From Tubulanus polymorphus (taxonomy: Eukaryota; Nemertea; Palaeonemertea; Tubulaniformes; Tubulanidae): DNA of 64,000 nucleotides. Under the pieces are notes generated by a model that was not told the DNA's origin, ran no database searches, and saw only the letters and a program-made list of their open reading frames with translations. The translations under genes and the position numbers were made by a program. How positions within the stretch are numbered: the stretch's first letter is position 1; each line of letters starts with the position of its first letter. The stretch lies in contig NC_134026.1 in NCBI RefSeq assembly GCF_964204645.1, positions 6,882,001 through 6,946,000 of the forward strand, written 5' to 3'. Below are positions 1-11,730 of the stretch, piece after piece.

Positions 1-191
1 ACGGGTGTTATTGTGTTTGGTCGCTTAATCGCTTCGAGCTGAAAACAACTTGGTCGTTTCGGGTTCGTGCGGATTGGATTATCATAATTATTAATAGGAT
101 CAGTCGGCGTCAATACGGGATTTATTGAAAAACACGTTTTTTTCTGTGCATTAGAAATACCGCCATAACTCATCACCTTGGTCAACACTGG

Positions 192-345
192 GTGGCTTTT
201 GGGTATAATGGATTTACAGGTGGCCCCATCCTCCCCGGGCAGGGATTCGAACCTGATGGCATCGCAACACTCTGCCACGGCACGAACTCTGCCACAGTAG
301 ACCGGGTGCGCAGGTACATGCACAGCTTTGCCGCACAAAAACTGG
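192..345 (-). repeat. tRNA-derived SINE-like repeat, copy 1
   Basis: The plus strand reads GGGATTCGAACCTGATGG near 241-258. Its reverse complement contains a pol III B-box (GGTTCGAATCCC). The flanking text aligns, reverse-complemented, with 470-610 (shared blocks around CCATCCTCCCC, GATTCGAACCTGATGG, CTGCCACGGCACGAA and the GCGCAG...ACATGC end). An open reading frame across it is incidental. The family is not named. Confidence 0.6.
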
Positions 346-469
346 TGGCACCAATCAGATTGTTCGTTGTATAATCACTGAGGGAAATTTGACGGAAGAA
401 CCATGAATGGGAAAACCCGGGCTAAAATGAAACGGGATATCTGATTGGCTAATAATGACATCATGTAAG

Positions 470-640
470 CTACGCATGTAGCTGCGCAATCGGTCTAGTG
501 TGGCAGGGTTTCGTACCGTGGCAATCTCGATACCATCAGGTTCGAATCCCTTCCGGGGGAGGATGAGGCGGAAGCCACATTTATCTCCTCTGAATCTATT
601 TGGTCTCCTCTAGTGGTTCACTGGGGCACCTCTGGGTGAG
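470..640 (+). repeat. tRNA-derived SINE-like repeat, copy 2
   Basis: Plus-strand B-box AGGTTCGAATCCC lies at about 538-550. An A-box-like stretch (GCGCAATCGGTCTAGTGTGG) lies about 50 bases upstream, the normal A-to-B spacing for a tRNA-derived pol III promoter. It is the inverted partner of the copy at 192-345, with a spacer of about 125 bases, so a read-through transcript could form a long hairpin. Confidence 0.6.
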
Positions 641-2680
641 GTATAATTGGGGTGCCGAGCCTAAGTCTTCTCGCAGAGATCTTCAAATCCTAAATCGATT
701 CAATACCAATTAAATATATGGATAAAGACAATGACGGATCCAGTTTGAGCTAGGATTCTACTCAAGAGCTAACTCATCGAAAATCTTTCACTTAAGGGCT
801 CTATCTCACAACCGTGGAACTGAGTCCAGAACTTTCATCAAACGGCATCAAAACTAAATGATTTGTTTCAATTAGATTTTATTTTTCTATTCACAGTTGT
901 TTTCAATATATTCATATTCGTTCATTTTATTTGTTAATTTATTCATTTATTTACAGAAACACGAATTTTGTCATATTTTTGTTTTTAATGTAATTACAAT
1001 TTTATAATAATTCGTCATGATAAAGAAGAAAGAAGAAAGAGAGAGAGAGAATACTGCTGTAATCGAGGAGTATCTTACATTATTACAAATCATCATTAGA
1101 CGGATATAATTTATATTACATGACTATAAGTAATTACATATATAAATAATAATCCAGGAGTAACGTTATGACAAGTCACGCAATGTGTAATAATCCTTGG
1201 AGTACGATTATTGCAAGGTTAATCCGTCGAAACCCTCGCCTGTCAGTCGACAGTCCCCGGACATCCGTCCAAACCCTCGATTGACCGTCGACAGTACCCG
1301 GACACCCGTCGAAACCCTCGACAGATAGTCGACATACCCGGACACCTGTCCAAACCCTCGACTGACAGCCCCGGTCACTAGTCTATACCCTCGACTGACA
1401 GTCTACAGCCCCGGACACCCGTCCAAACAGATATAAATGATAATCGGGAAAGGTAAGAAATAATCAGGGGAATATAGGGAACACCTTATCGAGAAACATA
1501 GAAATATCATATATAAATCACAAGTGAAAAATAAAACCAACTAAAGATTTTCTTTTTTTCAAAAGTTTCACTGCGACAGCGACTCACTGTTAATTCAGCC
1601 CAACATATATTGTATGATGTCACCAGTGACAGATAGAGATACCCCTCCCCCTCTCCCTCCTCTCCCTCCCCCTCTTCCCTTCCACAACGGAACATAAAGC
1701 CCACATTTTAAGTTAAACGAACTACTAACAAAAACATGTATATATACACATAGTCCTATATACAAATTTTACAAATGACTAGATTGATAATGAATTAATG
1801 ATTTCTGTCGATTCGTTTTTAAACGAATGGAATTGATATGGTTAAACCATAGTAATCGTCTTGATAATCTATCGTAGAAACTGTGTCCCCAGGGCTTGTT
1901 ATATACATCGCGATAAGTTGAAATACGTGTTTTCTTTGGATTCCAATATAATGTTATAGATTTCGAAGCAGTCTTTCATTATAGGATTCCGCAATCTGCT
2001 TCGTTCATTGATTTTGTTTAAAAACTTTTCTATGAAAATAGAATCATATCACATCAAATCAGATACGTACTCCTCTAAACCAAAGAAATTTTAGTTTAAG
2101 AACACGTACGTGGGAGTGAGATGAAGGGAACTTAATCGGAATTCCCAATCGTTTGAGCTGTTAATTTCAACACCTAAACCAATCCCTATCTGGATGTCCA
2201 GCTCTTAGAACACGTCATTGAATTATCACGTATTTACGTAAGTTTCAGACGAACAGATTACATAAATATCTGAATCCGCGCGCTACGGAAAAATAACTTA
2301 ATCATGACAATATCTACCGATAAAAAGACTAATATTGCATGACTTGTCATAAACTATTTACTGCTTTACTCTTCACAGGGGTGACGAGATCACTACAATC
2401 TATATTATCAAATTTGAGCATTTTACCAGGTCTTCATTGTTTTTTTTTTCATAATTATAAATTAAATGATTATCTAGAATCCACATTTATTTTCACGTAT
2501 AAAAGCGACGATTAGCAATCGCTCTTTTATTAAACATAACACGAACATAGTCAGTCAAACACACAACGTTCGCTTCGAGACAAAAACGTTTGATTTTAGC
2601 ACAATAAATCATTTTTAAACACCGTATAACAAAAAAGGTCTCCGTCTTCGTATATTTTAAATAATATCTTTGGCATATAA
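641..2680. other. Intergenic flank downstream of Hmx
   Basis: Apart from the minisatellite at 1224-1429 and a short purine run near 1021-1050, I see no coding sequence or RNA gene here. The pyrimidine-rich block at about 1640-1682 explains the low-complexity open frame over it. The last few hundred bases may be Hmx 3' UTR. Confidence 0.5.
1224..1429. repeat. Minisatellite, about 41-bp unit, five imperfect copies
   Basis: Units begin CCGTCCAAACCCTCGA and end CCCCGGACAC. The first two are 41 bp, the third 40 bp, the fourth is shortened and the fifth is 40 bp, followed by a partial unit. Most units contain the self-complementary GTCGAC. Confidence 0.85.
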
Positions 2681-2686
2681 TTTATT
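2681..2686 (-). terminator. Candidate polyadenylation signal for Hmx
   Basis: Plus-strand TTTATT gives AATAAA on the minus strand, about 32 bases past the Hmx stop. That would make a very short 3' UTR. Alternative AATAAA hexamers on the same strand lie at about 2526-2531 and 2486-2491, so the true site is unresolved. Confidence 0.3.
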
Positions 2687-2717
2687 ATCATAGTTATTTT
2701 CGGACTTACATTTACGA

Positions 2718-3470
<753 letters not shown>

Positions 3471-4440
3471 TTAAATATACAAGATTTTGAAAGATCTATC
3501 AAAGTCAAAGTTATTTAGAGACACGACTTTTCGGACTCTTTCTCTTCAGACCAGTCAGGTGTGAAATACATTAAGTCATGGGTATCTATATTCAGGGTTG
3601 AACTGACCAATTGGGCTTTAATTATTTCTTTCCACCTGACGATGGACATCCGAATAAGCGTCTATACTATTTAGGTAAAAATTCAATTGTTTTTTCGTTA
3701 AAATGTCCTAATATCTACTTCAGTTGGTCTGCTATTTTTTCGTTATTTAATGTGAGAAGGTTAAGACGGATAGGTCCACTTTTAGGAATACACTTTGTAA
3801 GTTTATTTCATGTTTTTCATTTCCACAGCTGAAAAACTTTTCAATCAATTCTCTGCGTCTCCTGTATTTCGCTATTACAATAAAGAAAATTTGCGTGAAA
3901 CCACGCATAATTTCTTTATCATATGATATATAATTTCTAAATGCAAAATGAATTTTACAGTATTATGATTTACTAATGATAGGCAAACTTCCTTAGTCAT
4001 TAAAAGAGATAAGGTTAAGACCAGTGAAATCTATGCTAGGGTACGAATTTATGAGTCTTCTTTGTGAAGTCTGAATACTACGGTAATGACGTTTAATTTA
4101 TCCGAAGTCTATCGGGGATCAATAGCTCGAAGGCGCTATCACTGATCTATTATATCTAATTTGTACCGAATTCGATATTGTAAATTAACTTGACGAGGTC
4201 TATATTATCGATTGCGGGCGAATTCATTTATCGCAATTTACTCTAGAAGAAACTGATGAAATTTATAAACAATCCACTGCAGGTTGATTTAACAGCTCCG
4301 ATACCAAAACAGCGGTTGATAGAAACAGTTTTGTATTTGTTAACGCATCTACCATAACAACACAATGAAATCAATTAAGACAATTAGCAGTCTGTTGTAT
4401 ACACAAAACCCTTAATATTTAAGCTAATATATATGTTACA

Positions 4441-4604
4441 TTGACATTTCGGATATACTTTTATCCATCTTCAGTTATCTATTTGAAAAAGTTTTCACGC
4501 TATAAGCTTTTTTTTATGAATATCTGATTTATTTTCAAAAGTTCTTTTTCAAATATATCTGCGAAGGGTGGAAGCATTCAACTTGAAACGTCAGTTTATT
4601 TAAT
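4441..4604. repeat. Foldback element with hammerhead-like motifs in its arms
   Basis: The arms are inverted copies of each other: the left outer part read on minus and the right part read on plus share CTTTTTCAAATA, then a CTGNNGA-like box, then GAAAYGTC. On minus, the left arm gives CTGAAGA (4474-4468), a single T, a 5-bp stem GGATA/TATCC with loop AAAGTA, then GAAATGTC. The right arm on plus keeps CTGCGA and GAAACGTC but has a poor stem. I see no stem I for the left arm. Confidence 0.55.
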
Positions 4605-5319
4605 TTTCAGTTTTCGATCTTCAATATAATCGGTCGTTTGATAATACAAGAACAAAATATTTGCTGTCATGCAGTTGAAGCCTTGAAAACTAATGAATCG
4701 TTTTCATTTATCACGGTAGCAAATTGGTCAATTTATTTCGTTGAAAATCTCTCGAATTTCCACATCGAATTGATACCCAAAAATGTATAATTCTGATGCG
4801 GAAATCTTGTATAGAAAGGTTAACCATTTTAAGCGGGGGGGGGGGGGATGAATGATTCCGGGCAAAATAGACATGAGTTCAAATTACCGATTTGATAACG
4901 ATATGAAATCATTGGAATTGAAATTCGAATCTGTTCGTCTCAGGGCTGCGAGAGAGAGAGAGCGCTTAGCGAAACCGAGGCAAATGACATCCACAAATAT
5001 TAGAATTGATTTTTAACGAATCGCCTCAAGCAGTATTCCCCAAACTATAAATTACTCAGACATATTACTCAATTTACCGAAATATTAATTTTGTCATATA
5101 CAATTCTCCTTTGTTTATCGACGTCTCATTCAACGATTTTCGCATGAAATACAATTTACCTAATTGCTAATTACCTACGCGTAATTATGCTTTATTCTAC
5201 CACCGATAACGGCTTTTCAAAATTCGAAAATAACTCGTATTTCTTTGCGCGTTCGTTCGCTGTGACACGAACCGTCGACGCGACAGAAAAGACGCACAAA
5301 AGAACGTTACAAATATTTG

Positions 5320-5680
5320 TGTCCATAGACAGGTGACTGCTTGAAAAAACCACAAAACAAACTAAGAGAGTGGCGACGATTAGTCTTAATTCTATGAGGC
5401 ATTTTCGTAACTAAAATTTTTCTTCAAATTCGTTTAAGTGATATCATATATATTTAGTCATAACTGAGGCTGGATAATGTTATTTTGCAGGTTGTCCTGG
5501 TAAGGGAAATGCTTGAATGTATTTAGGAGGGTTTTACTGAACATTTTCTCACGCCAAAAGGCCACAATATTTGAGAAAAAACCCAAAATGAATTACTGAG
5601 CGAGTTTTGACATTTCGACTCAATTCTATCAGTTTTTAAAACCGCTCTCTTAGTTTTCTTCAATGTAGAACATATTTTTT
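5320..5680. repeat. Dispersed repeat, family B, inverted ends (hammerhead-derived)
   Basis: It opens with TCCATAGACAGGTGACTG, text shared with copies at 36.48 and 39.96 kb. It carries AAACTAAGAGAGTGGCGACG near 5360 and the inverted CGCTCTCTTAGTTTTC near 5643-5658. On minus, GAGCGGTTTT (about 5652-5636) can pair with AAAAC-T-CGCTC (about 5608-5598) around a GAAATGTC box. The CTGANGA box has decayed. Confidence 0.5.
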
Positions 5681-5712
5681 TTGTAGTTATGATGATTACA
5701 AAGAATACTTAC

Positions 5713-6109
5713 GATCGAAGGGTAATTGTAGATAGGGGTTCGGATGAAACCACGGGTACCACGGTGTAGGTTTACCAGGAAGGTGTCGGGTCGCTTCTAG
5801 ATACTGAGCGTGAAGAGCTGAATGAAGTCCCGGGTGTAACGCCAAACCAGCCGCCGCGGCCGCCGTCTCCACCTTTAACGGGTTAAATCTTTCCGCCCGA
5901 TCCGATTCTGAATCTTTTATCGGCGATATTTTCTCGCGATGGTGATGATGATCAGGTTTACTCAAAATCGAACTGATCGAAAACGACGATTTCGCCGTTG
6001 ACGCCGGTTTCTGCGGCGTTGTCGGCGATATTTTGAGCGCCGATTTTGTCGTATCCGTCCCGACCGGGGTGGGACTGTGTCCTCTTTTACTATCACTAGA
6101 ATCCGACAT
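5713..6109 (-). CDS. Hmx: Hmx (NK5) homeobox transcription factor, exon 1
   Basis: 5' coding exon, 132 codons plus the first base of codon 133. The start is the ATG at 6109-6107. It is the first ATG after an in-frame upstream TAA; the frame runs on upstream through GTG, but no earlier ATG exists. The donor GTAAGT follows base 5713. Residues 1-42 are Ser/Thr/Pro-rich. FSISSIL at about 43-49 is an eh1-like motif, typically used by NK-class factors to recruit Groucho/TLE co-repressors. A His run is at 54-57, an Ala run at 83-87, and an aromatic segment (TPWYPWFHPNPYLQLPF) just before the splice point resembles the pre-homeodomain region of other Hmx proteins. Role and partners are inferred from the family. 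Confidence 0.93.
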
Positions 6110-6299
6110 ATTCCGCTTGACCACCAGCGTGTAGAGTTATCGAGAGAAAGTTCTGACTAGTCAAATGTAGTCTCTATTAAATCAAATATCTAGTCCGCAA
6201 TTTTTCAAAGTTTATAGTCCTGAGATTATGAAATCATCTGCTATCTCAGTTGATTTGTTGTTAGTCGGTGTGCAGTTGTTGCAATAAATGACTCTTGTT

Positions 6300-6500
6300 G
6301 ACACCTGGTATTTAAACAACCCACTCGAAGCAGCGAGTTGTCCACGAGTTTTGTGTCGTGTCTATTAAAACTACCCTAAAATACGTCGGCGATGATTTGT
6401 CAACTCGGGTGACGATTGGTTACAGGTAAGTAGCCGCTCATGAAGCCACGCCCATTCAATTACGTTCAATAGAAAAGCGACTGTCGTGATTGGATGAATG
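6300..6500 (-). promoter_or_regulatory. Candidate Hmx promoter
   Basis: Read on minus, upstream to downstream: a CCAAT motif (ATCCAATCACG, near 6490), a GC/KLF-type box GGGCGTGG near 6448-6455, a second CCAAT (AACCAATCG, near 6415), then a TATA-like TTTAAATA near 6309-6316, about 200 bases before the ATG. Order and orientation suit a pol II promoter for the minus-strand gene. Start site not determined. Confidence 0.4.
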
Positions 6501-6662
6501 GCTTCTATTCGTCGTTCTAACCACCTGAGTCTATTACGGGCTATTCACTTCAAATTATCTTCTCTCGTTTACTGGAAAACGACTATCCTTTTGATTTATT
6601 GTCGTTTATATCATACGTATGTTTATAGATTCATTCAAATATATAGGCCTATAATGTAAAAT

Positions 6663-6822
6663 CCATGCAAATTCAGAATGGAGAATATGAGTTTGAAATG
6701 TTTCCTTGAGCTAATAGTTATTTCGACGTTTCGACTTTATCTTAATTTAGTCATCTTCAGGAATATTACTTTGGAGACCATTTTGACGAGTCCCTGTTGT
6801 TAAGATGATATAAAATCGCTGC
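6663..6822 (-). mobile_element. Retrozyme-like short element R1 (hammerhead monomer plus restart)
   Basis: On minus the monomer starts GCAGCGATTTTATATCATC at 6822. The next unit starts GCATGGATTTTACAT at 6668, a period of 154 bp. It carries CTGAAGA (6760-6754), T, stem GACT/AGTC and GAAACGTC. Stem I is partial: TTC next to the core pairs with GAA. The end AGCTCAAGGAAA matches the other copies. Confidence 0.6.
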
Positions 6823-7002
6823 ACACTAAAAGTAAAAACGGTCTTAATCATTGAATTCATCTTAAGCAATACTATAGTTTCATGACTCAATTATCAGATA
6901 TATATGTAATCCAGAACAAAGAGACTAATCATGAAGCAGTTACAAACTAAACAAAGCTAAAGCAGAGCCAGTAAATTTCTGACTTCATTTTCATTCTTGT
7001 AT

Positions 7003-7205
7003 GCAGGGATTTCATACTATCTTGACAACACGCACTCGGGGTGTTTCGATCCCCGAAAAACTTATTCCTGAAGATGTCTATTAAGGCAACTTTGGATAAA
7101 CTACTAGCTCAAGGACAAATTTAGGACTCTTCTTTTATTGTTAGCGTGCTGTGATTTCATATTTTCTTTACAACACGGACTCCGAGTGTTTCATCGATGG
7201 CCGCC
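7003..7205 (+). mobile_element. Retrozyme-like short element R2 (degenerate, tandem)
   Basis: Plus-strand copy facing R1. Units start GCAGGGATTTCATACT (7003) and GCTGTGATTTCATA (7148), a period of 145 bp. CTGAAGAT is kept at about 7073, but GAAACGTC is replaced, so the ribozyme core is lost. Shared downstream text TAAACTACTAGCTCAAGG places it in the family of R1 and R3. Confidence 0.55.
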
Positions 7206-8450
7206 ATGAAATACATGTGTTTAAATTGGAAAACAGTTTGTAACTACTTAAAAAAAATAACACGCTGTCTCTACATACACGGTATGATCTTCTGCTTATG
7301 AGTAAATTGGGTATATATTATCTATTGACTGGAGGCAGAGCCGCGGGATTTGAAATGAATACACGACAAGCGAAAAAGCGCTGGCAGTGGAATAGTTGTG
7401 TCTCGCAGCTATCTAATATAAAACCACTATTAGAAGTAGATACTGATTTATCATTATATTGTATCGCATTGCCCGCGGGGCACCCTCGCAATTCTTTACA
7501 ACGGCATTTTTTTCTTCTTTAGCAAAACTGGTTGGTGTTGGCAGTGTAGTTTACTGAGTGTAACTAGCAGCATCAAACAAGGCCTCGCAATCAGCGGCGT
7601 GTAGGAAATTTGAAACTGTCTATTGAACGATTCTTGATGAGGCCCTTCAAGCGATTTTAATAAACTAACTTAACTAAACCAGACAAGTGATTCTATATAT
7701 ATATATGTATATGTATATATGTACACGCGCACGAGTTGTATATTGATATGGATACGATTCAGAAACCAGTTTTTATGAAAATGATATGTTGAACGTAGTC
7801 GTCTGACTATTATCGCGAATTAAAAAAAGAATCCCAACTACAACCGCCCGCCGACACACAAACGACGAAAAGATTACAAAATCAATTTTAAATCGAGTGT
7901 CTGTCTAGCTTATTATTTCTCTTTCTCTCTCGACAGAGAGAACAACAAAGGATTTTGACAAACGGAACATAAAGAATTTCGTTAAAAATGTAATAATTCG
8001 TTAGAAAAATTCATTGATTTCGACGTTCTATTGAATAGATATCACATTTTCAAATCAAATGATTTACAAGAAATCATATTAACATGTACCTTAGATAGAC
8101 ACATTTTCAGAGAGAGAGTGAGAGATTTACAAAAAAAATCATTGTTCGAAATTTTTGGTTCTATTAATGATTAATTCGATTTATTTTAATTCTATGCACA
8201 ACGTCTTAGATGCTTATTGGCGCTGGATACAAGTTCGTAGTATAATCATAATAGAAAAACTGCCTGCTCCAAAGAAAAGACAATATACCTTATAACCAAA
8301 ACTATACCCCATCCAAAACAATCAAGCATTTATCCAACTTATTTGCAAATTTATGACGATGTGAGTCGAGTAGATACACAATGTCCGTGTTGAATGAATA
8401 TTAGAAAGAAATCACACAATAAATTCAGTATAAGGTTAGTGTATAGACGT

Positions 8451-8480
8451 CTGATGATGGCTGATAGTCTTTAGCCGAAA
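8451..8480 (+). ncRNA. Hammerhead-like core fragment
   Basis: CTGATGA (8451-8457), one T, a perfect 4-bp stem GGCT/AGCC with a 10-base loop, then GAAA (8477-8480). The base after GAAA breaks the usual ACGTC, and no stem I is seen, so activity is unlikely. It may be a chance or decayed motif. Confidence 0.3.
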
Positions 8481-8499
8481 ATCAGAAAATGAACCTTCA

Positions 8500-11300
8500 T
8501 TGTAAAATTCATATAACTATCCTTCGTCCATATCTCCATATTCCGCAGTCCTCAGTACTCTGCCATCTGAAAAATCATTTTGTAAGATTATATTTCCCAT
8601 CAGACCAGTTTGTATTATCATCATTATTATTATCTTTATCGCTCCATATTTTCACAAAATTTCGAGCACAGAAAAAGAAATACATTATTATCACATACAC
8701 GTATATTACACACATAACAGCATTACAGGGGTTCGGATTAAAAATTTACTTCGAGTTGATAAAGCTCATTCAGTTTGTACGACTGCGATAAAATACGAAT
8801 TATCTATTTTATATTATATTTATATCTATTCAAGAACTGTTCTTCTTTGGCTGAATTTATTGCGGCATTTCTCTCTAATATCTGTTGTATTCTATGAGCT
8901 CAGTTACATCGAACTCATGCTGATTGATAATTAATGCGTGATATTCATATGAAATAGATATGATTAGGAAATGCGCTGATGTTTAATTACTAATTCATCA
9001 AACATTATTCGTGATATTTCACTATCGGACGAATTCATCTTTAAATCACGTACGTTCTACGTTAATCAATACAACTATCTATACCGTTAACTAGTACTGT
9101 ATGTACTACGCAATAATGAAAGGTTTGCTGCAATACGATGTCGCTCATTAATATATCTGTGCAATTAAGTGTGATATGTTAATCACGTCGAGAACGCTGC
9201 GTTAATTATCAGTGATTAGTTTTAAAGACGTTGCTCGTTATCTGCGTCTAATGCTGCGGCAGCATTGTCTCGCCGCTGATGCTAGGTAACAGCGTGTCCG
9301 CTGACAGTCACATGGCAACCAACAGCTGGCCGCCGACCGATCTATATCTCCACTTCTCGCCAATCGACGTCCACAAGTTTAAAGAGTTTATTCTTAAACG
9401 TTTTGAAGACATTTTATGAATGTCATATACAAGCAATGTAATACTTAAACAAATAAAGAAATATCAAATTAAGGCATAAATACGGAGCAGGCGCCTGTAA
9501 AGTGGCTTGTGGCTTAAGTGGTGTTTAATCTGTTTTCATAAAGGACAAGTCGAACTTAACCGTTTTAAGCTTTGGATTTCTCATCAAACTCCACCATGGT
9601 TAACTTAAACCAATCTTAATTGTTACTTTGCTAATTATACACCGCGGATTTACATCAATCGGTTTTTGAGCAAGGTGACCCCTGGGATATGATAATTTGT
9701 ATATGCAAAATACCCGTAGTCAGTTCTATAGACCAAACTCAAATACCTGGCAGGGTTAACTTAACTAATACTCTACTGAGTTATCAACCCTTAAGGGCTA
9801 AAATTGAGACTTGTCTCTAAAACCGTCCCTTGGTATTACTGACAAGCATCAACACAACAACAGCGAGACTTTATAATAGAGACAATGTCTGATTTGTGGT
9901 GACACGTTCTAGGCAGCCGGTCCACCGTATAGAAGACCCGTCGTGAATCGAAATTCTATCCCTGACCAACGTCCGAAACAAAATTGTATCCATAATTATG
10001 CGGCTATAGTTTTGGAAAACAACGAAATCAAATGAAAGTATTGAATAACAAACAATCTTCCGAATAATGGACGCGATTTCAAATCGTATCTTCATGATCT
10101 GTGTAATTATGCGGTAGCCAGAGACATCAGACGACTTTCTCTTAGTAACCAGCGACTGAATATATCATACATATCTCAATTATCAATATCATATTAAATA
10201 TCATCGATACGGAGCGTCAGAAAATATCAAATATCAAATAGGCCTACGTGATACCTGTGCGAGAGAGCTGTATGGAATTGAAATGCTTCAGGCTGTACGC
10301 ATAAAGGCAATAGATCAATTTACTTTGATTTTCATTGCAATTGTCGAAACGTATTTTGTACTAGAGCAAAAACAAAGGACTAGTTGTGAATTAGAGTTGA
10401 ATTAGTTAGTTTTCAATTACATTTCGGATATTCTAAAACTTTAAATTCCAGCTCCACAGTATTTATAGGTTGATTGATTCCGAGTGAAAATCAGTTCATT
10501 TTCAATGTTTCCAAGGCCTGCAAAAAGTTAATAACTAGAAAGGTGATGACAAAAGGTCTGTAGTCACCCCTGTCACCCCTGTATTTGTTTATCTTTTTTT
10601 CAAAGTCAGTTGTGAAAATCTTATAAAAAGGCTTAATAGATTTAGGCGCAAAGTTATAGATTAAAAGACCACGCCGATAGAGTCGATTGTGATTTCTTTT
10701 ACTGTAATTTGTCCGTTTGTGTCATGGTGTAAAAAGTCCGTTGTTACCACTGTATTTATAAGTACTCAGTTTCAAAAGTTGTTTAAGTCTGACATGCCCC
10801 TTATCGGCATCTGGTCCCCGACATTAAGAGCCATTTCTGAAAACACATCGAAGGTTCACTCCGGTCTTTTGCGCCGCTGACATCGGGGTGTAATTTTAAC
10901 ACAAGCATTTCCAGTAAATCCTGATCCGCTAGACGAGGTTGGGAAATGGCGCGTGGCTTTATTCAACTCGCTCCTGCACTAATCGACATTTCCAGACCAA
11001 CGCAAACAGAATCGCTGATCCTGACAAAAAAAGACGTTGTTAATATTTTGCAGAAAATCTGCAGTCTTTTCCAGGTGCAAAAATATTGATCATCTCTTCA
11101 TGTCTAATCCCCGCAATGGAAGAAGCAATATCCAACAAGTTATTACACTGAAGACCGACACCAAAGAAAAATAGAAACCATCCACGATCTTACAATTCTG
11201 AATTTTTATTGTATACTTCATCTACATTCAAACTCGGCTATGTCGTCATTTAGACATCTCGATTTTCATTCCTTATTAGTGTATTTGTAATTAAACGTAC
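8500..11300. other. Intergenic, no gene seen
   Basis: AT-rich unique-looking sequence. Open frames here are short and lack family similarity or splice context. A more GC-rich island at about 9240-9360 stands out from its surroundings and could be regulatory, but nothing specific supports a call. Confidence 0.4.
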
Positions 11301-11324
11301 TAAAATTTTAAGGATGAGGATATA

Positions 11325-11730
11325 TCATTCGGATAAGCAGTCACATTACTGAAATCGTCTTTATTCTTGGGTCCTAATTTGTATGCGCAATTCATTTTAC
11401 TCATTGTCGCCACATTACTGACGTCATCTTCATTTTAGTGCCAATTTGTATTTCCAAATCAGTTTCCTAAGTCTTAATTTGGATAAGTCGTCACATTACT
11501 GACATTGTGTCTATTTTTAAGTTCCAATTCAAATTTCCAATTCAATTTGCAAAGTGTAAGTCGTCACTGAAGTCATCTTTTACAATTTTTTGTCCTAATT
11601 TGTATTTCTAAGTATAAGTCAGGATTTGGATAAGTCGTCACACTGCTGAAGTCGTCCCTATTTTACTATCATTTTTCCAATTCAACTAACTATGTGTAAG
11701 TCTTCATTTGGATAAATCGTCAGCATAATG
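11325..11730. repeat. Imperfect tandem repeat, about 100-bp unit
   Basis: About four to five units of the form GGATAAGTCGTCACATTACT ... CCTAATTTGTATTTC ... AAGTGTAAGTC. The array ends near CATAATGATCATCA. A single related unit with a similar end lies at 27,030-27,120. Confidence 0.75.

Noticed and set aside
6109-6124. Upstream GTG as Hmx start (five extra residues)
   Set aside because: Animal nuclear genes normally start at ATG; the ATG at 6109-6107 is the first after an in-frame stop.
7681-7740. TATATA-rich run near 7.7 kb as a promoter
   Set aside because: Simple AT microsatellite with no adjacent gene start.
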